A stretch of DNA of 64,000 nt from Fratercula arctica (taxonomy: Eukaryota > Chordata > Aves > Charadriiformes > Alcidae): positions 6,483,459-6,547,458 of the forward strand of contig CANTUZ010000020.1 in NCBI GenBank assembly GCA_947846985.1, written 5' to 3'. Position 1 is the first letter of the stretch. Every line of letters begins with the position of its first letter. The position numbers were made by a program, and so were the translations under genes. The notes below the pieces were generated by a model that was not told where the DNA came from, made no database searches, and saw only the letters and a program-made list of their open reading frames with translations. Shown piece after piece: positions 31,460 to 43,200 of the stretch.

Positions 31460-33096
31460 ACCTCATTTGTGATTTTGTGTGGGTCACATGGGCAATAACT
31501 TTTGTACCAAAATCAGGGTAAGATGACAGAGAGAACCACTCAGAAGTCTCTGTGCTGTTACTGTCTTTTTGGGCTCCCTTAGTCTAATTCTGGCTAGAGG
31601 ATTTCCAGATGGGGCCGTCAATTTGAGCCTGAAATTCAGGGAGAAGGAAGAACCAGTTCAGCTCCTGTAAGAGATGCTGTATGAGGGTAAATTTGGTGTG
31701 CAGAGACGAACATAGAAACATAATTGATTTGAATCGTAAAGCTTTAAGTGCTTGCAATGCAGACACCAGACGCTGTGATGATCCTCTCCCGGGGAAGCTC
31801 CCTCTCCACCAGCTGCTGGGTCCCCTCTTCAGTCTCTCTGCTCCTGCCACGGAGCGTTTCTCCCACAGAATCACCCCGCACATCCCGGAGCGTGTCCTGG
31901 CCGCTTGGCTGACACCAGTGGAATTGAATGCGCCTTTGATTTTCATTTATGATGAATTACCATGAAAAATTCTCCATGTAAGTATGACCAAAACCAATGT
32001 TGGTTGCACCCTGATGCGCAGCATTCAGGGAAGGACTGGGAGATAAAAAAGTGCCTCCTCAGACAGCAGCACGGGCCAGATCCTCCACTAGTAATGAAAT
32101 CGGCGTGACTACTGGATCTCTACCAGCAGCAAGTCTGGTCCTATACACTTACATTTTTATAGCTGATGACTTTAAGACAAAGACCCCAGCTTTTATATGT
32201 TGTGGAGCTTGGTATTGCTTCTGCACTGAAGTAAATTCGGAATAACTCTGCTAGAGCAGGTGACATAACACAAGCATAAAACAGGTAGGAAAAAGGAATT
32301 AGATTGAAGAACGCTAATTGGATGTGCTAATCCTGCCCGCAGCAGCAGCAGGGGGCACGGGTCCCCACTGCGCCCAGCAAGGAGAGCTTCAGTGGGGACC
32401 CTGGGCTCTGACCCCCCGCCAAAGGGGACAGGGCTGGGTCAGCCCGCCCTGAGGCACAGAGAGGGGCTGCAATACGGAGACATTCATTAATAGCAGAAAG
32501 GTTGCTTATTAAATGTGGATACGTGCTCCACAGCTGTCTCACGAAGTATTTGCTAACAGGGATGCAGTTCCCCAGAAGAGGCAATGCAAAAGCTGAACCG
32601 CTTCCCGCTGCCTCCTGGAGAGGAGCTGCGGGGACGCGCCACTGAACTTCACCTCTGGTTACCGTCTCATTTCTGAGCACCACAAATGAAACTGCTCTGC
32701 CATTCACTAAGAGCAGTACTTCGCCTGTGTCTAGGAAAGCCTAGTGAAAGAAGGTGTCCTTTCAAAGAAGAAGCAGAGTTTATGCTCAGCTGAGGAACCT
32801 GGTGAAACCTTCCTGTGTTTTGCAGCTTGTGCCCAGGCCAGGCTGGTGCAGAGGAGCCTGGCTGGTGGCCATTCCTGCCGTGCCGTGCACTGTTGACACC
32901 CCAGAATCAGGTGGCAATAAATGACAGGACAAGTCAGACCGGGTTTTTAGAGCAGAATCCACACTGTGTATTTTTCTGGGCAGCAGTGGCACAGGCTCAA
33001 CACCCATTCCTCAGCTCACGTGTTCACTGCTGGTCATAACTCAGACACTCAACGGGAAGCTGAAGTCACACTGGTCACTGGTTTCATTGCTTGGGC
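31460..33096. other. Spacer between GUCA1A 5' region and the GUCA1ANB-like gene
   Basis: About 1.6 kb without a supported coding frame. No repeat family is recognised. The right end holds the poly(A) signal of the minus-strand gene to the right. Confidence 0.4.
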
Positions 33097-33102
33097 TTTA
33101 TT
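33097..33102 (-). terminator. Poly(A) signal just past the GUCA1ANB-like stop
   Basis: The plus strand reads TTTATT, giving AATAAA on minus, with only eight bases between it and the TAG at 33111-33113. Such compact 3' ends occur in real short genes and support the coding call. Confidence 0.6.
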
Positions 33103-33110
33103 GCTCTCCA

Positions 33111-36100
33111 CTACGGCCTTCTGCCCATGGTGGGACTCCATTTCACAATGTTCGCACTCGATACATCCATCACCTTCTTGGTGTGATCGGTGTCACGGTG
33201 GTAGTGGTACCCGCAGGTTGGCTTCTGCGCAGTGTAGAAGGGGCTGTACGAGTTGGAGCAAGTTGGTTGGTAGAAGAGAAATTTGAAGGAATCAGGCTGA
33301 CGGCCCCCAAAATGGGCAACAAAAGGAACGAAGTGAGTGGCCAGTGGCTGGTGACATGCTGGAGACTGCTGGCTCGTTGGGACAGGCGGCGTGTGAGAGA
33401 CCTCCTGCGTCGCCTTGGTCTCCTCTGTTCCCTCTGGTGTCTTCTGGTCTTTGCCAGGGGCTTCTGGTGTTTTAGTCACCTGTGGAGAAAAAAAGCCAGA
33501 CAAAGGCATTGTGATTGCCCCCACACTTTGCCATCTTCATTTGTGCTTAATGCCCTGATGCAAGAGTTGTGCACTGGCGACCAGAAAGCAGCAAGTTAAA
33601 CAAACCAGGAGAGCTTGGGGAGTGCCAGCCCGCTCACGCTCCCTGTAAGGGCAGTCAATATGCACTATAAACGCTGAGAAGTCAGGTATTTACATTTCTT
33701 TAGCTAAAAATTTAGGGTGGTGTTACTTAAAGAGAAAGTGAGTTTAAAATCAAGCGATGTACTGGAAATATGGAAGCACCTTGGTGAAAATAAACCAAAG
33801 TATACTGAGGGAATGCACACGACGAGACCCAAAGGACTTGATTCTCTCTTGACCTGCTGGTTCAGCTGGTTATTTGTAACAGTGCAGAGTGAATATAAGG
33901 TGCTACCCAGTTTCTGATGTTCCCACTGTCAGCCTGACCTGGCTCACCCTTGCATCACTTTTGGGGGATACTACCTTTTCCTTCTGTGTTTGGCACAGGG
34001 GAGCCCCACTCTCAGACCAGGATCTCAATTACAGTAGCTGTAAGTGACAGCGGCACATGCGCCTTGTAAAGTCTTCACCAAACCACAGTCATGGCAAAGA
34101 GCCATGAAAATGGTTCAACCCAGTCTGCCCCACAAGAGGCGATGGGGCATATCAGTGCTGGCAGAAACACAACAGCGTCCTTTGCAAACACAGCCTGGGG
34201 CATCAGCTCAGCCGGCTCCGGGTCCCTCCACAGGAACCCGGCACCACCCCGCGCCTCCCGCGGCCCTGCTCATTGCTCTTGCCACAGCTCTCAGGGGGTT
34301 CTTCACCCCAGAAACACGAAGGGAAAAACAGGGTTGTTGACTCTTGTGAGTCAAGCTCTTCCTCGTCATCAGTTGGGTCACGTTTCTGAAGTCTTGGAGC
34401 AACGGCGGTGCCATCACCCGTACGCATGTCGCGGGGCACCAAGGGCCACAAAACCAGCCCGTTTTGCCCGTCCATTTGCACAGACCCTTTGCAGAGGAGG
34501 CGGTGGGGATGTGTGCCCCAGGACACACATGGGGTGGGCTTGTCACCCATGGCTGCTCCCAGGCTGTGCTTGACTGGGAAAGTGTTTCTGCTGATGTTAT
34601 TTAACCGTGACTCAGTTATCTTGTTTTCATTGATGACACCTCTAATGGAAACTGGCTCTTCCCCAGCAATTATCCGCTTTACTCCTGGGCGTCCTAAATA
34701 AACGCTTTGCTGTCTGGCTTTATTTTTAACCTCGTAAAGAGGTTTCCCAGTTTCCGTGACGCCCTGGCTTACTTGGTGCTCTATTTCTGTTCCCTGCAAC
34801 TGGCTCTGAACGCTGGCTCCTAAGCCTATTAGGAGGGGGACACCCACAAATTGTTTAGAAATCTCCTTAAAGCTTTTGAGGAAAATTACCAGATCCTCAC
34901 AGGTTCACCACCTCTTTTTGTCACAGGTTTCCCCAGTACAGCCACCTGCCAGACGCCTGAAAGGCTCCGCTGCTGGAGCTCAGGACAAGGGTTATTTCAG
35001 CAGTCGCTGCCGCACGGAGATGTCAGTCCATTTTCTTCCACAGGGGATAAAATAATGGGATTTTGACTCCTGAAGAGCAGATTTTGTACAATGACAGTCA
35101 CTTCAGTGTGGTTTGTGTATCCCGGCTCTGGACACACTTGTTCAGGGATGATTATACTCACATAGATGCACGATTATAGCTCATGGACTTTCTCGCTGTG
35201 GAAGATAAGAGACAAGTACGCACACGACTGCGCTGCTGCAGCTGCCCCCACCCAGCAGGGAGGCAAGAACGCTGTTAAAGCAGCACATTTGGGGTGTGGA
35301 GGCGAGGCCGTAGTTACTGTGAAAACCCAGCTGCTAAGTCATGTGGATGCTTTCGAGATGCACAAGCCTTGCATGCGCTCAGCCATGGAGGGCTGACAGT
35401 CACTTCCAGTGACGGAGTGACAGGCAGGACACCCTCCCAGGGAGTGCTGAGCTTTGGGCTTTGCTCCTGCGGGGGGGTTCGTCTGCCCTGGGGGCTCCCA
35501 CTCATCCTCTGAGGCAGCCAAAACTTGGCAGAAACATCCCTCACGCCCTTGTCCACCTGCTTACGTGATCGCTGTCTTTGAGGGGAAGCACCAGCTCAAT
35601 GTCCACGGCGCTATTCACGGCACTGCCTGAATTAAGAGTCCCACGTAATGCTGCGGCATCCACTCATACATTTAGAGATCCCTAATCCCTCTCAAATTGC
35701 CTCTTGTCTCTCAAAGAAGATCCCCACAGGTGGGGTCACAGGGGTATGACTGACTGCACTACCCAGGACAGCAGGAAGGGTTCAGCCGCCCACCCCAGGC
35801 GAAGGGTTCCCCCAGGCGGCTGCCAGCGCTGCCCCCCCGGCCGCCCCCCTCGCCCTGCACCGGGGAGTCCCCACGCCAGCAGCTCCTCGCTCATCTGTCC
35901 CAGGACTATCGTGTCCTGTCTGCTCTGAGCCCTTGGAGACCACAGGGACGAAACCGGCTGATGGCAGTGCAGCCGGGATTTGTGCAGCAGGGGAGGGAGG
36001 ATGCATCACACGGACACCAGCAGGACCCTTTTGTCCTGGCCACCCTCAGGCCAAGAGTCTTCCAGCCCCTTGCCCGCAGGAAGGGGAGGCGGCGAGGCGG

Positions 36101-36253
36101 GGTCTCTCCTGCCAAACCATGAGCTCCCACCTGCGATGTCATCTTCCCGGCAGGGACCCTGGCCTGCGGGGCCATCTGGGGCGGAGGCTGGAGGCAGCGC
36201 TGCCAGGGTGGGCAGCACTGGTCGTCAGGGCCATTGGGGCCGCTGGGGGCCAT
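33111..36253 (-). CDS. GUCA1ANB: Small gene fitting GUCA1ANB (GUCA1A neighbour)
   Basis: The secure part is the terminal exon 33111-33479 (122 codons plus TAG). A strong acceptor precedes it on the minus strand (CTTTTTTTCTCCACAG) and a poly(A) signal follows at once. It begins with a Thr/Pro/Glu-rich segment. The second half is more conserved-looking, with SFKFLFYQPT, then YSPFYTAQKPTCGYHYHRDT and KKVMDV. The proposed first exon 36131-36253 is weaker: ATG at 36253, 41 codons ending ACATCGCAG before GTGGGA, phase 0 to match. The joined product would be about 163 residues, without a signal peptide or membrane span. Human GUCA1ANB lies between C6orf132 and GUCA1A on the GUCA1A strand, exactly this position, and can be transcribed through into GUCA1A. 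I cannot recall the human protein well enough to align it. Function is unknown to me. Confidence 0.55.
34206..34904 (-). other. Unexplained 233-codon open frame
   Basis: On the minus strand a frame is open from just after TGA 34907-34905 to TGA 34205-34203. Its first half reads like protein, with KSFKEISKQFVGVPLLIGLG, VKRIIAGEEPVSIRGVINEN and few Cys, Trp or His. The second half becomes Pro/Gly/Arg-rich and less convincing. There is no ATG in the first 119 codons and no good acceptor at the left edge, so it is not a stand-alone gene as it stands. It lies within the proposed intron of the GUCA1ANB-like gene. It could be an exon, a relic or chance. Confidence 0.25.
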
Positions 36254-39200
36254 TGTGACCACCGGGGTGTCACTGGGTGGTGGCTGTCACAGGGGTGCCC
36301 CTCAGGCAGAGGGTGCGGAGGAGGGCAGGGGCTCAGCCGTGGGGATTAGGAGGGTGCTGTTTCTCCTGGGCTGACAGGACTGGAGAAGGGTCGCACCCCG
36401 ATGGGAACCATCACTGCTGCCCATCCAGCTGGGGTGGCCCGGGCTGCTCTGCTGGCCCTGCCACCCCCACCGAAATGCGGCCATGGCAGCGTGGACCCAC
36501 TCCCCCCCATAGACACAAGTTGTTTCTCGTTCCACGGGTGTAGTTTGCCATTCTGCAGCCATACACTGGGTTTCTCCTCCTGTCCCCCGCTCCCTGGTTC
36601 AGGTCTGGCTGGAGCAGGGAAGGATCCGCGTCTGCAGGGAGCAGCTCCTCACCCCGGTGCAGAGGCAGATTGTTCCAGGCTGTTTACCCGTACGGGGATC
36701 AAAGGCAGCCTCACACTGCGGTGTGTTACATCAGAGCAGGGCTCACACGGCTATTTCTATGCCATAAAATCCGCTGGCGATCTTCCAAGTGCTTTCCCGT
36801 GCTCTGTGCCCAGCCCGGCCCACCTGTCCCTTCAGCCGGGTGGCCTCTATCGCCCAGGAGATCCCGGCGAGCGGCAGTCCTCCTCCCTTAAAAATACAGC
36901 CCTGCCCCCAAACCGGGCACCTTTTTCGCATCTTTTGGGTTCCCACTTTGCGGACGCCAGCCTGCCGAGCAGCACACCCCACACGCTCTTCTTGCTAGTC
37001 CTGAGCTTTTTCTGGTCTTCTCGGGGGAGGTCCATGCTTCACTGGGAGGTGCGAATATTTTCCAGCTGGAACAAATATACGGGAGTGTGCACGTGAGCTC
37101 TGGCAGACTCGTCTAGCAGCTTGTGTTCACTGGGATAATAAATTCACCTCAAAACACGCATCCCTTCATGTTGTGAGGAATATGTTTTCCTACGCTCACC
37201 ACCCAGGGTGAGGCAAAACCACCGCTGGTGGGGTGGCACGGGTACAGCTCACCGCCCCCGGAGCTGCTGCGGACCCCTGCCCCGGGGCAGAGGAACACCG
37301 CGGCAGCAGCGTCCGGGAGCTGAATCACACTCTCCCCTTCCCGCAGAGCATCCCTGCAGCCCTGCGGCCCCTTTGAAGTCTCTTTGTTTTAATGACATTT
37401 TGTGGGACGCCTTCGTGCGCCAGCCCAGGCTTTCTTATTCCACCGGATTTTATTGGCTTCTCTTCTTAAAATAGTTCCACTTCTCCTTCCCCTTTTCCTT
37501 GACTCTGTCTCTCTGTATATGCCGTGCAATTTGTTCAGTCAAAGACTGTGAGTATCAGCAAGCTTGTATGCCTTGCTTGTCTTGCAAAGATATTGTGTCC
37601 TTTGTCTTTCCAGTAGCAAGTGGGTCCTTTATTTCATCTGATTTCTGCTTTTGAGAGGTGCCAGGGAATTTTCTTTAAATGTCCGCGGCTCAGGTAGATG
37701 GGTTCCCGCAGAGAGCTGGCTCCAGCACCGCTCTCTCAGGAGTGTTGTTTCACAGTTTCCATCCTATTACGCTCTTACCTGCAGGCAGGAGCACCCCTTT
37801 GCTGCCATTTCGACTAAACCACGGCTGCGGGGCCCTGCGGCGTGTTCCCAGTGCAGCGAGCTCCGGGCACGCAGGAGTCACCCTCGTGCAGACGTTCGCA
37901 GGGTTGTTTCCTTCCCCCGTCTCACACAAACAGCAGTTAAGATAACTGTCAGAAAGGGCGCGAGTCCCACTAATTGCAGGCCTTGTGCACGGAGCCGTCC
38001 CTTGGGCATCACCCGCTGCTCCTCCAGCGGATCTCGGGAGCGGCTCCCACCAGCTGGATGGAGCCGCAGGTCTGCAGCAGGCTAAAGGCTCTGAAAACTC
38101 TCCTAAATAATTATAACCCCTACATTACAGCCACAGTATTGAATCCCCCTGGTACCACATTTTAACCCTCCTTTTCTATCCCCCCGTTTGCCATTCATGT
38201 TAATTCTCTTTATTTAAGTGCTGCCTGACAACTTGTGCCGTGATTAGATGTTCCTTTTGAAATATCCTAACAGTGCTCGTCTTTCAGTGGTCACGGGTGA
38301 TCGAAGTGTTGCCCTAATCTGTACTTTGTGGCAAGAAGAGGTTGTGAAAAGCATTATTTCGAAGTGATTAAATAAGTGATATTTATCACTGAAAAATTAA
38401 ATCTATGTAATTTTGACTCTCAAAATGTGATGGAAATAGAAGTAGATGTAAGACAGGATGACCTTACCCTGAAGAGGTGTTCCAGAGTTAATGTTTCCAC
38501 AGCTATTTTGGGTTTCAAGTTCTCCAGAAATCCCAGCATTTATTAATAACTGATGTTACCCATTAACTCCCAATTTTTACTTGTATGACACAGAGGATTG
38601 TTGGCAATGCTAGACGCTTGCTTTTGTATCTCAAACAAGAAATGATTTGGGGTCAAGTCCCACTGTCTTTAAGCTTTTGCATCAAAAAAACCTCAAACCC
38701 TTGTTAACACGCAGGTCGCATTGGACAGGGAGATGTTTCTGGTGGTGCGTAGTCCCAGCGAAGCCAGTAGGGATCTGCAGAGGGGCTCATACACGTGGAG
38801 GATGGGGGTTTAATGCTTAGTAAGATGCTTCCTAAAAACTCAGTGCTAATTTGCTTCCTGGCACACACAGGGTGGAGGGACAGGATCACACTCCGGCTTT
38901 CCCTGACTCTGGCTCACATTTCCTTGTATTGCAAGGACACCTGTAGATCTCAGACAGGGACTTCAGGCACTGCGCAAGCAGAAAGTCGTGGGCAGGGGAG
39001 CCCAGCCCTCGGGTCAGGATGACAGCAGCAGGGGAATAAAAAGAGTAAGGGAAAGATCAAAACTCTCCAACTTAAATGCTCAGTATACGACCAACTTGGA
39101 AAGATTGATAGTTTGTGTTGTGCTGGGCTTTTTAAGAGGAACCAGATGTTCAGTTATTTATGGAGCACTTATATGCTCCGTTTCCAGGTTAGTAAGGTGA

Positions 39201-39420
39201 CCCGTCCACCCAGTCACAGCCTGTAGCTTGTATTATCCAGTGAGCGTCATGATATTTGTAATCATCCACCAGTTTCTTGTGGACCCTGATGATATTACTG
39301 ACCACTTTGTCTCGCCCGTCTGTATGGCGTGTTTGAGTGGCAACCGACTGGAAAGCTGCCTGCGTCGGCCGACCCCTTTCGCCAACCCCAGTTCGAGGGC
39401 ACAGGGGCTCACTGACACTG
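36254..39420. other. GUCA1ANB-C6orf132 divergent intergenic region
   Basis: About 3.2 kb with no supported gene. A 231-codon plus-strand frame at 36401-37096 has low-complexity Ser/Pro/Gly composition and no splice or family support. A small perfect inverted repeat, AGTGATA-TT-TATCACT, is at 38375-38390. Confidence 0.4.
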
Positions 39421-39429
39421 CGGACCCCG

Positions 39430-40245
39430 CTGACCCTCCAGGTTTATCTTATCCCGTCTGGTCTTCCCCCCGCTCCCCACCAGCAGGAAGGGGCCGGCCA
39501 GCAGCGGCCAGGGGACGCCCCGCGACTGCAGAAGCCCCTCGGGCTGCGCCCTCCAGGGACCCCCCGGGGCCGGCCCGGACGATAAAGCCCGCGGGGGTTG
39601 CCTCCGTCGGGCAGGACGGGAGCGGCTGCGCGGCCCCGGGGCGGCGGGAGGCACCTGGGAGGAAGGAGGGGCGGAAGGTGGGACCGGCCCGGCCCGCCCC
39701 CGCCCCGCAGCCGCCCCGGCAGCGGCCCCGGCCCGCCGCGGCGGGGATGCCCGGCTGGGAGTGCGGCGGGCAGCGGCAGCTCCGCCAGGATGAAGAAGCA
39801 CCAGCACTCGGTGCAGGGCACCTTCAGCCGCCTCTTCGGCAAGCGCCACGCCAGCCCCGCCGCCGCTTCCCTCTTCGCCACCAACCCGCCCTGGATCTTC
39901 ACGCAGGAGGTGACCTCGGACAGCGCGGGAGGCACCGGTCAGTGTCCCCTCGGCGCGGCCGGCGGCAGCCCGCGGGTGACGGGGCTCCGGGAACGGGCCG
40001 CTGCCGGCGGGCGAAGGGGTCGCATGGGGCCGGGGAGCGGCGGTGGCTCGTTCGCCGCCCGGTTGGGCAACTGCGGGAGGCGTTTGGCAGGGCTGGGCCA
40101 CCGAAGGGCGAGTTTCAGCCTGTGCTGTGCGGGCTGGCGAGCGCTCCGGGCGCCGGGGAGGGCGCGGAGGCTCCGCACCCGCGGGCTGGGGCCGGCTCGG
40201 TGCTCTCACGGGGCCGTAATCCGCTCCGGGAAGTTAAACTTGACC
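39430..40245 (+). promoter_or_regulatory. CpG island at C6orf132 exon 1
   Basis: GC-rich, CG-dense sequence spanning the first coding exon 39790-39937 and extending roughly 350 bases to each side. It probably includes the transcription start. No TATA box is obvious. Confidence 0.6.
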
Positions 40246-43200
40246 AAAGCCGGCTGATAAAGAGTTGCGAATCTGTCTTATTGCTTCCAGGAGCACTTTC
40301 CCACGCCATGTTTGATCTGCTCCTTCCCAGGTTTTAGTTAGTTACTTGTAAACCTGTTTCTTGGACTCTGTGCGGGGGGGGGGGGGGGGGTGGGGGTTGC
40401 CTTTTCCTCAGGATTTATTTGTATTTCTTTGTGGGTTTAATTGCAATACTGTGCCCTGGAGGCTCATGTAGGAGGGAGCCAAGTTAATAGTAATGGAGCC
40501 AGGTAGATAAAAGATAGCAGTTTGCGGATAAAGTTTGGTGGCTGTGAGATTCCAACAAGCACTTCAAGCTTAAAAATGGAAGCGCCGCTTGCTGAGCTGT
40601 GCGATGTGAAGCAGTGTCTGTCCATTAACCCTAGTGCAAGGTGGTTACACCCCGCAGGCCAAGCTGGTGAAACTAAGATAAAATGAAAATGCGATGGAGA
40701 GTTTCATGCATCTCTTAAACACAAAAGGAAAATTGCTGATTTCTAACTGTCGTAAATCTGAGGAGGATTCAAGCTTCCCTCTGATGTGGTTTGGATTTAA
40801 AAAAAAAAAAGTCACCCTGTCTGCTTATTACAAGCCTGCTTTCCGTGGCTGCAATTGCAGTACAAAGGCATTCCTTTCAGGTGTGGGGAACGGCTGTGCG
40901 GATCAGCTTGCAAAGTAAAAGCCAGGAGTCCTTGAAATCTGAGCACAAATAAGAGCTGTTGAATCGCTCCATAGCATCCTCTTGGCATTTATATCCTTAG
41001 TGTAAGTTGTGTAGGGTAGTGTGACACACAGAAGCTGCGAGACTATGTTTGGAGTAACGTGTGTGAGGTGTGGGTTTGTCGCGAGGAATGGCATGGTCAC
41101 AGCTGAGAGTCCAAGGGGCAGATTCTGTTGTATCCTGACTTCCCCAGTGCCACGGCCTTACCCAGAGAAGCCCCATCCCTGCCCTGTCTCTTGAATATTT
41201 GCTGCATAGCTTCATGCCATCGCGTCTGCCAAAAGGAGTCCACTGCTTCTGCTAATCCCCACCTTAGTTTTTCATACAAAGTAAACACAAATTAAGCAAT
41301 GTGGAATGGGTGTAGGTTTGCATGTCACTGACTCAGAGATTCCTGAATATAGTGACTGATGCCGCCTCCTCGCTGTGAGCTGTGGATACCCCAGCGTCAA
41401 ACCTGCTACGCCTACTCCAGGTGATGCAACCCTGAAGTAGGAAGAAGTTCCATTGCATGTGTTGTAGGTTGTTTATTTTATTTCCCGTGACTGAGAGGAC
41501 GCAAACATCTCCAGAACAGGTTGAATGTCAAAAAGTAGCCAAAGCGTAGTTGGGGCCAGCCGCTTCCGACAGCCTCCGAAGGCGTGTTCCCTATCCCTCC
41601 TTCCAGGAAACGAAGCTGGCAGGGCACAGGTTTTACTGGTGACAGGCTCCTAGCAGGCAAGTCCAGTTTATCTAGCAAAGAAAACACAACTACAAGCACT
41701 TCATTTTACTTTAATTAAATGCATTCAGGTTAGTGATGCTTAGTAATCTAGGATCAAAGACCTTGTGATCTTTAATACAGTTTCTCACTGAGTTTACCTA
41801 GTGTCTGGTTTAATATAAAACTCTCATCGTTTCAAGTCTCTGAACTACTCTATCACTGTTCCACAAAGCTGTCTGAATCCAAACTCTGATGTTGCATTGG
41901 CCTTAATTCTTGCTGCTTACTCGCTTAATATGGGGTCACCCAAGGGGTTATGCAAAAATAATAATAATTAGCTGGCATCTCAGCCGCTCTTGGGACTCCA
42001 GCAGCTCCTCCTCTGCGCCTGGGCCCCTCGCAGGCAGGGAGGTCTTAAACCGTTGGTAGGACCACGCCAACTGAAGTGCAGGCTGATTAGTCTTTCGAAA
42101 GCTAAAGAAAATGTCCCTCTTTTAAAGAATCCCTTGTAGTGGGAGAAGTTGAGGATAAGTCGTGTCTGACTGTAAGGACAGTGATAGGATGACGGATACT
42201 CCTGGGTGTATTCCAGGGCAACTTGTGGTGGAGATGGTGGGAGAGAGGGAGAGCTTACATGCTTGCTGGGCTCAGTGGCATGTTTCAAGGCTGTGTGGAA
42301 TTCATCGGCCTCCAAACCCCTAACTTCAGCAGAGGCTGAGGAAGCCCAGCCCCTGGCGTGGTCAGGTTCTTCATTCCAGGTGTTCATGCAAGTGTTTTTC
42401 TTCTGTGGGAATACACACACGCACACACACACACGTTTTCTCTCCCCCCGCCTCTCCCGGCTGAACTCTGTTTCGAAGGGAGCTTCTTGCCTGATCTCTG
42501 CCTGTCCAAGGAGGGCAGAGACTTAGTGCCAACCACAGCTGCGTGCCACGGCAGCCCATGGTGGGTTGGGGACACTGGTGTCTGGGGGACAGAGGCTGTC
42601 CCTCGGGCCAGCGAGGGGCCGTGCGAGAGCAGGGACGTGCAGGAGGGAGTGGGATCACTGGCTGGGGCTGTGGCAGCAGCCGGTTGTCTGCAGAGTCTCA
42701 GGGCCTCCTCGGGCGGGCAGTCCCGCTCCAGTGAGCGCTGCCCGTGGGTTTCGGAGGTTTAGAAACGCAGCCCAGCCCCTCTGCCTGCGCGCGGAGCTTA
42801 CACAACCCTCGCCTCTGCTCCGCGCCTTGTAGTTGCTGTAGGACACTCGACAGAAACTGTGTCTGTGCTTCACGCTTTAGCGTAGGGTCGGGTTTGAGGA
42901 CTGCTTCCAAACTTTTCAGAGGAAGCAAAAAAGCAAGCTGTTTACTTCTTGGTGTTTGTGTTTTGGGGTGGAGGGAGAGGTGGTTTGCTTCTTCACTGAA
43001 ACCACTATTGAATTGTGTTAGGTGGGAACTCTCCGGCAGAGTTTTCTCTCTGATCGCAGCCGTTTTGCAGCAATTCCCCCCCCCGCTTCCTCAAACCCTC
43101 GTTTTTTCTTTAATGTTGGTCTCCTTGGCTACGAATTATTTGTGTATCTCCTTCCAGCCAAGGTGGGGTTTACGTGCTTCAGTGCTTCTGCTTGTTAATT

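Noticed and set aside
36401..37096. A 231-codon plus-strand frame upstream of C6orf132
   Set aside because: No family resemblance, low-complexity Ser/Pro/Gly composition and no convincing splice context.
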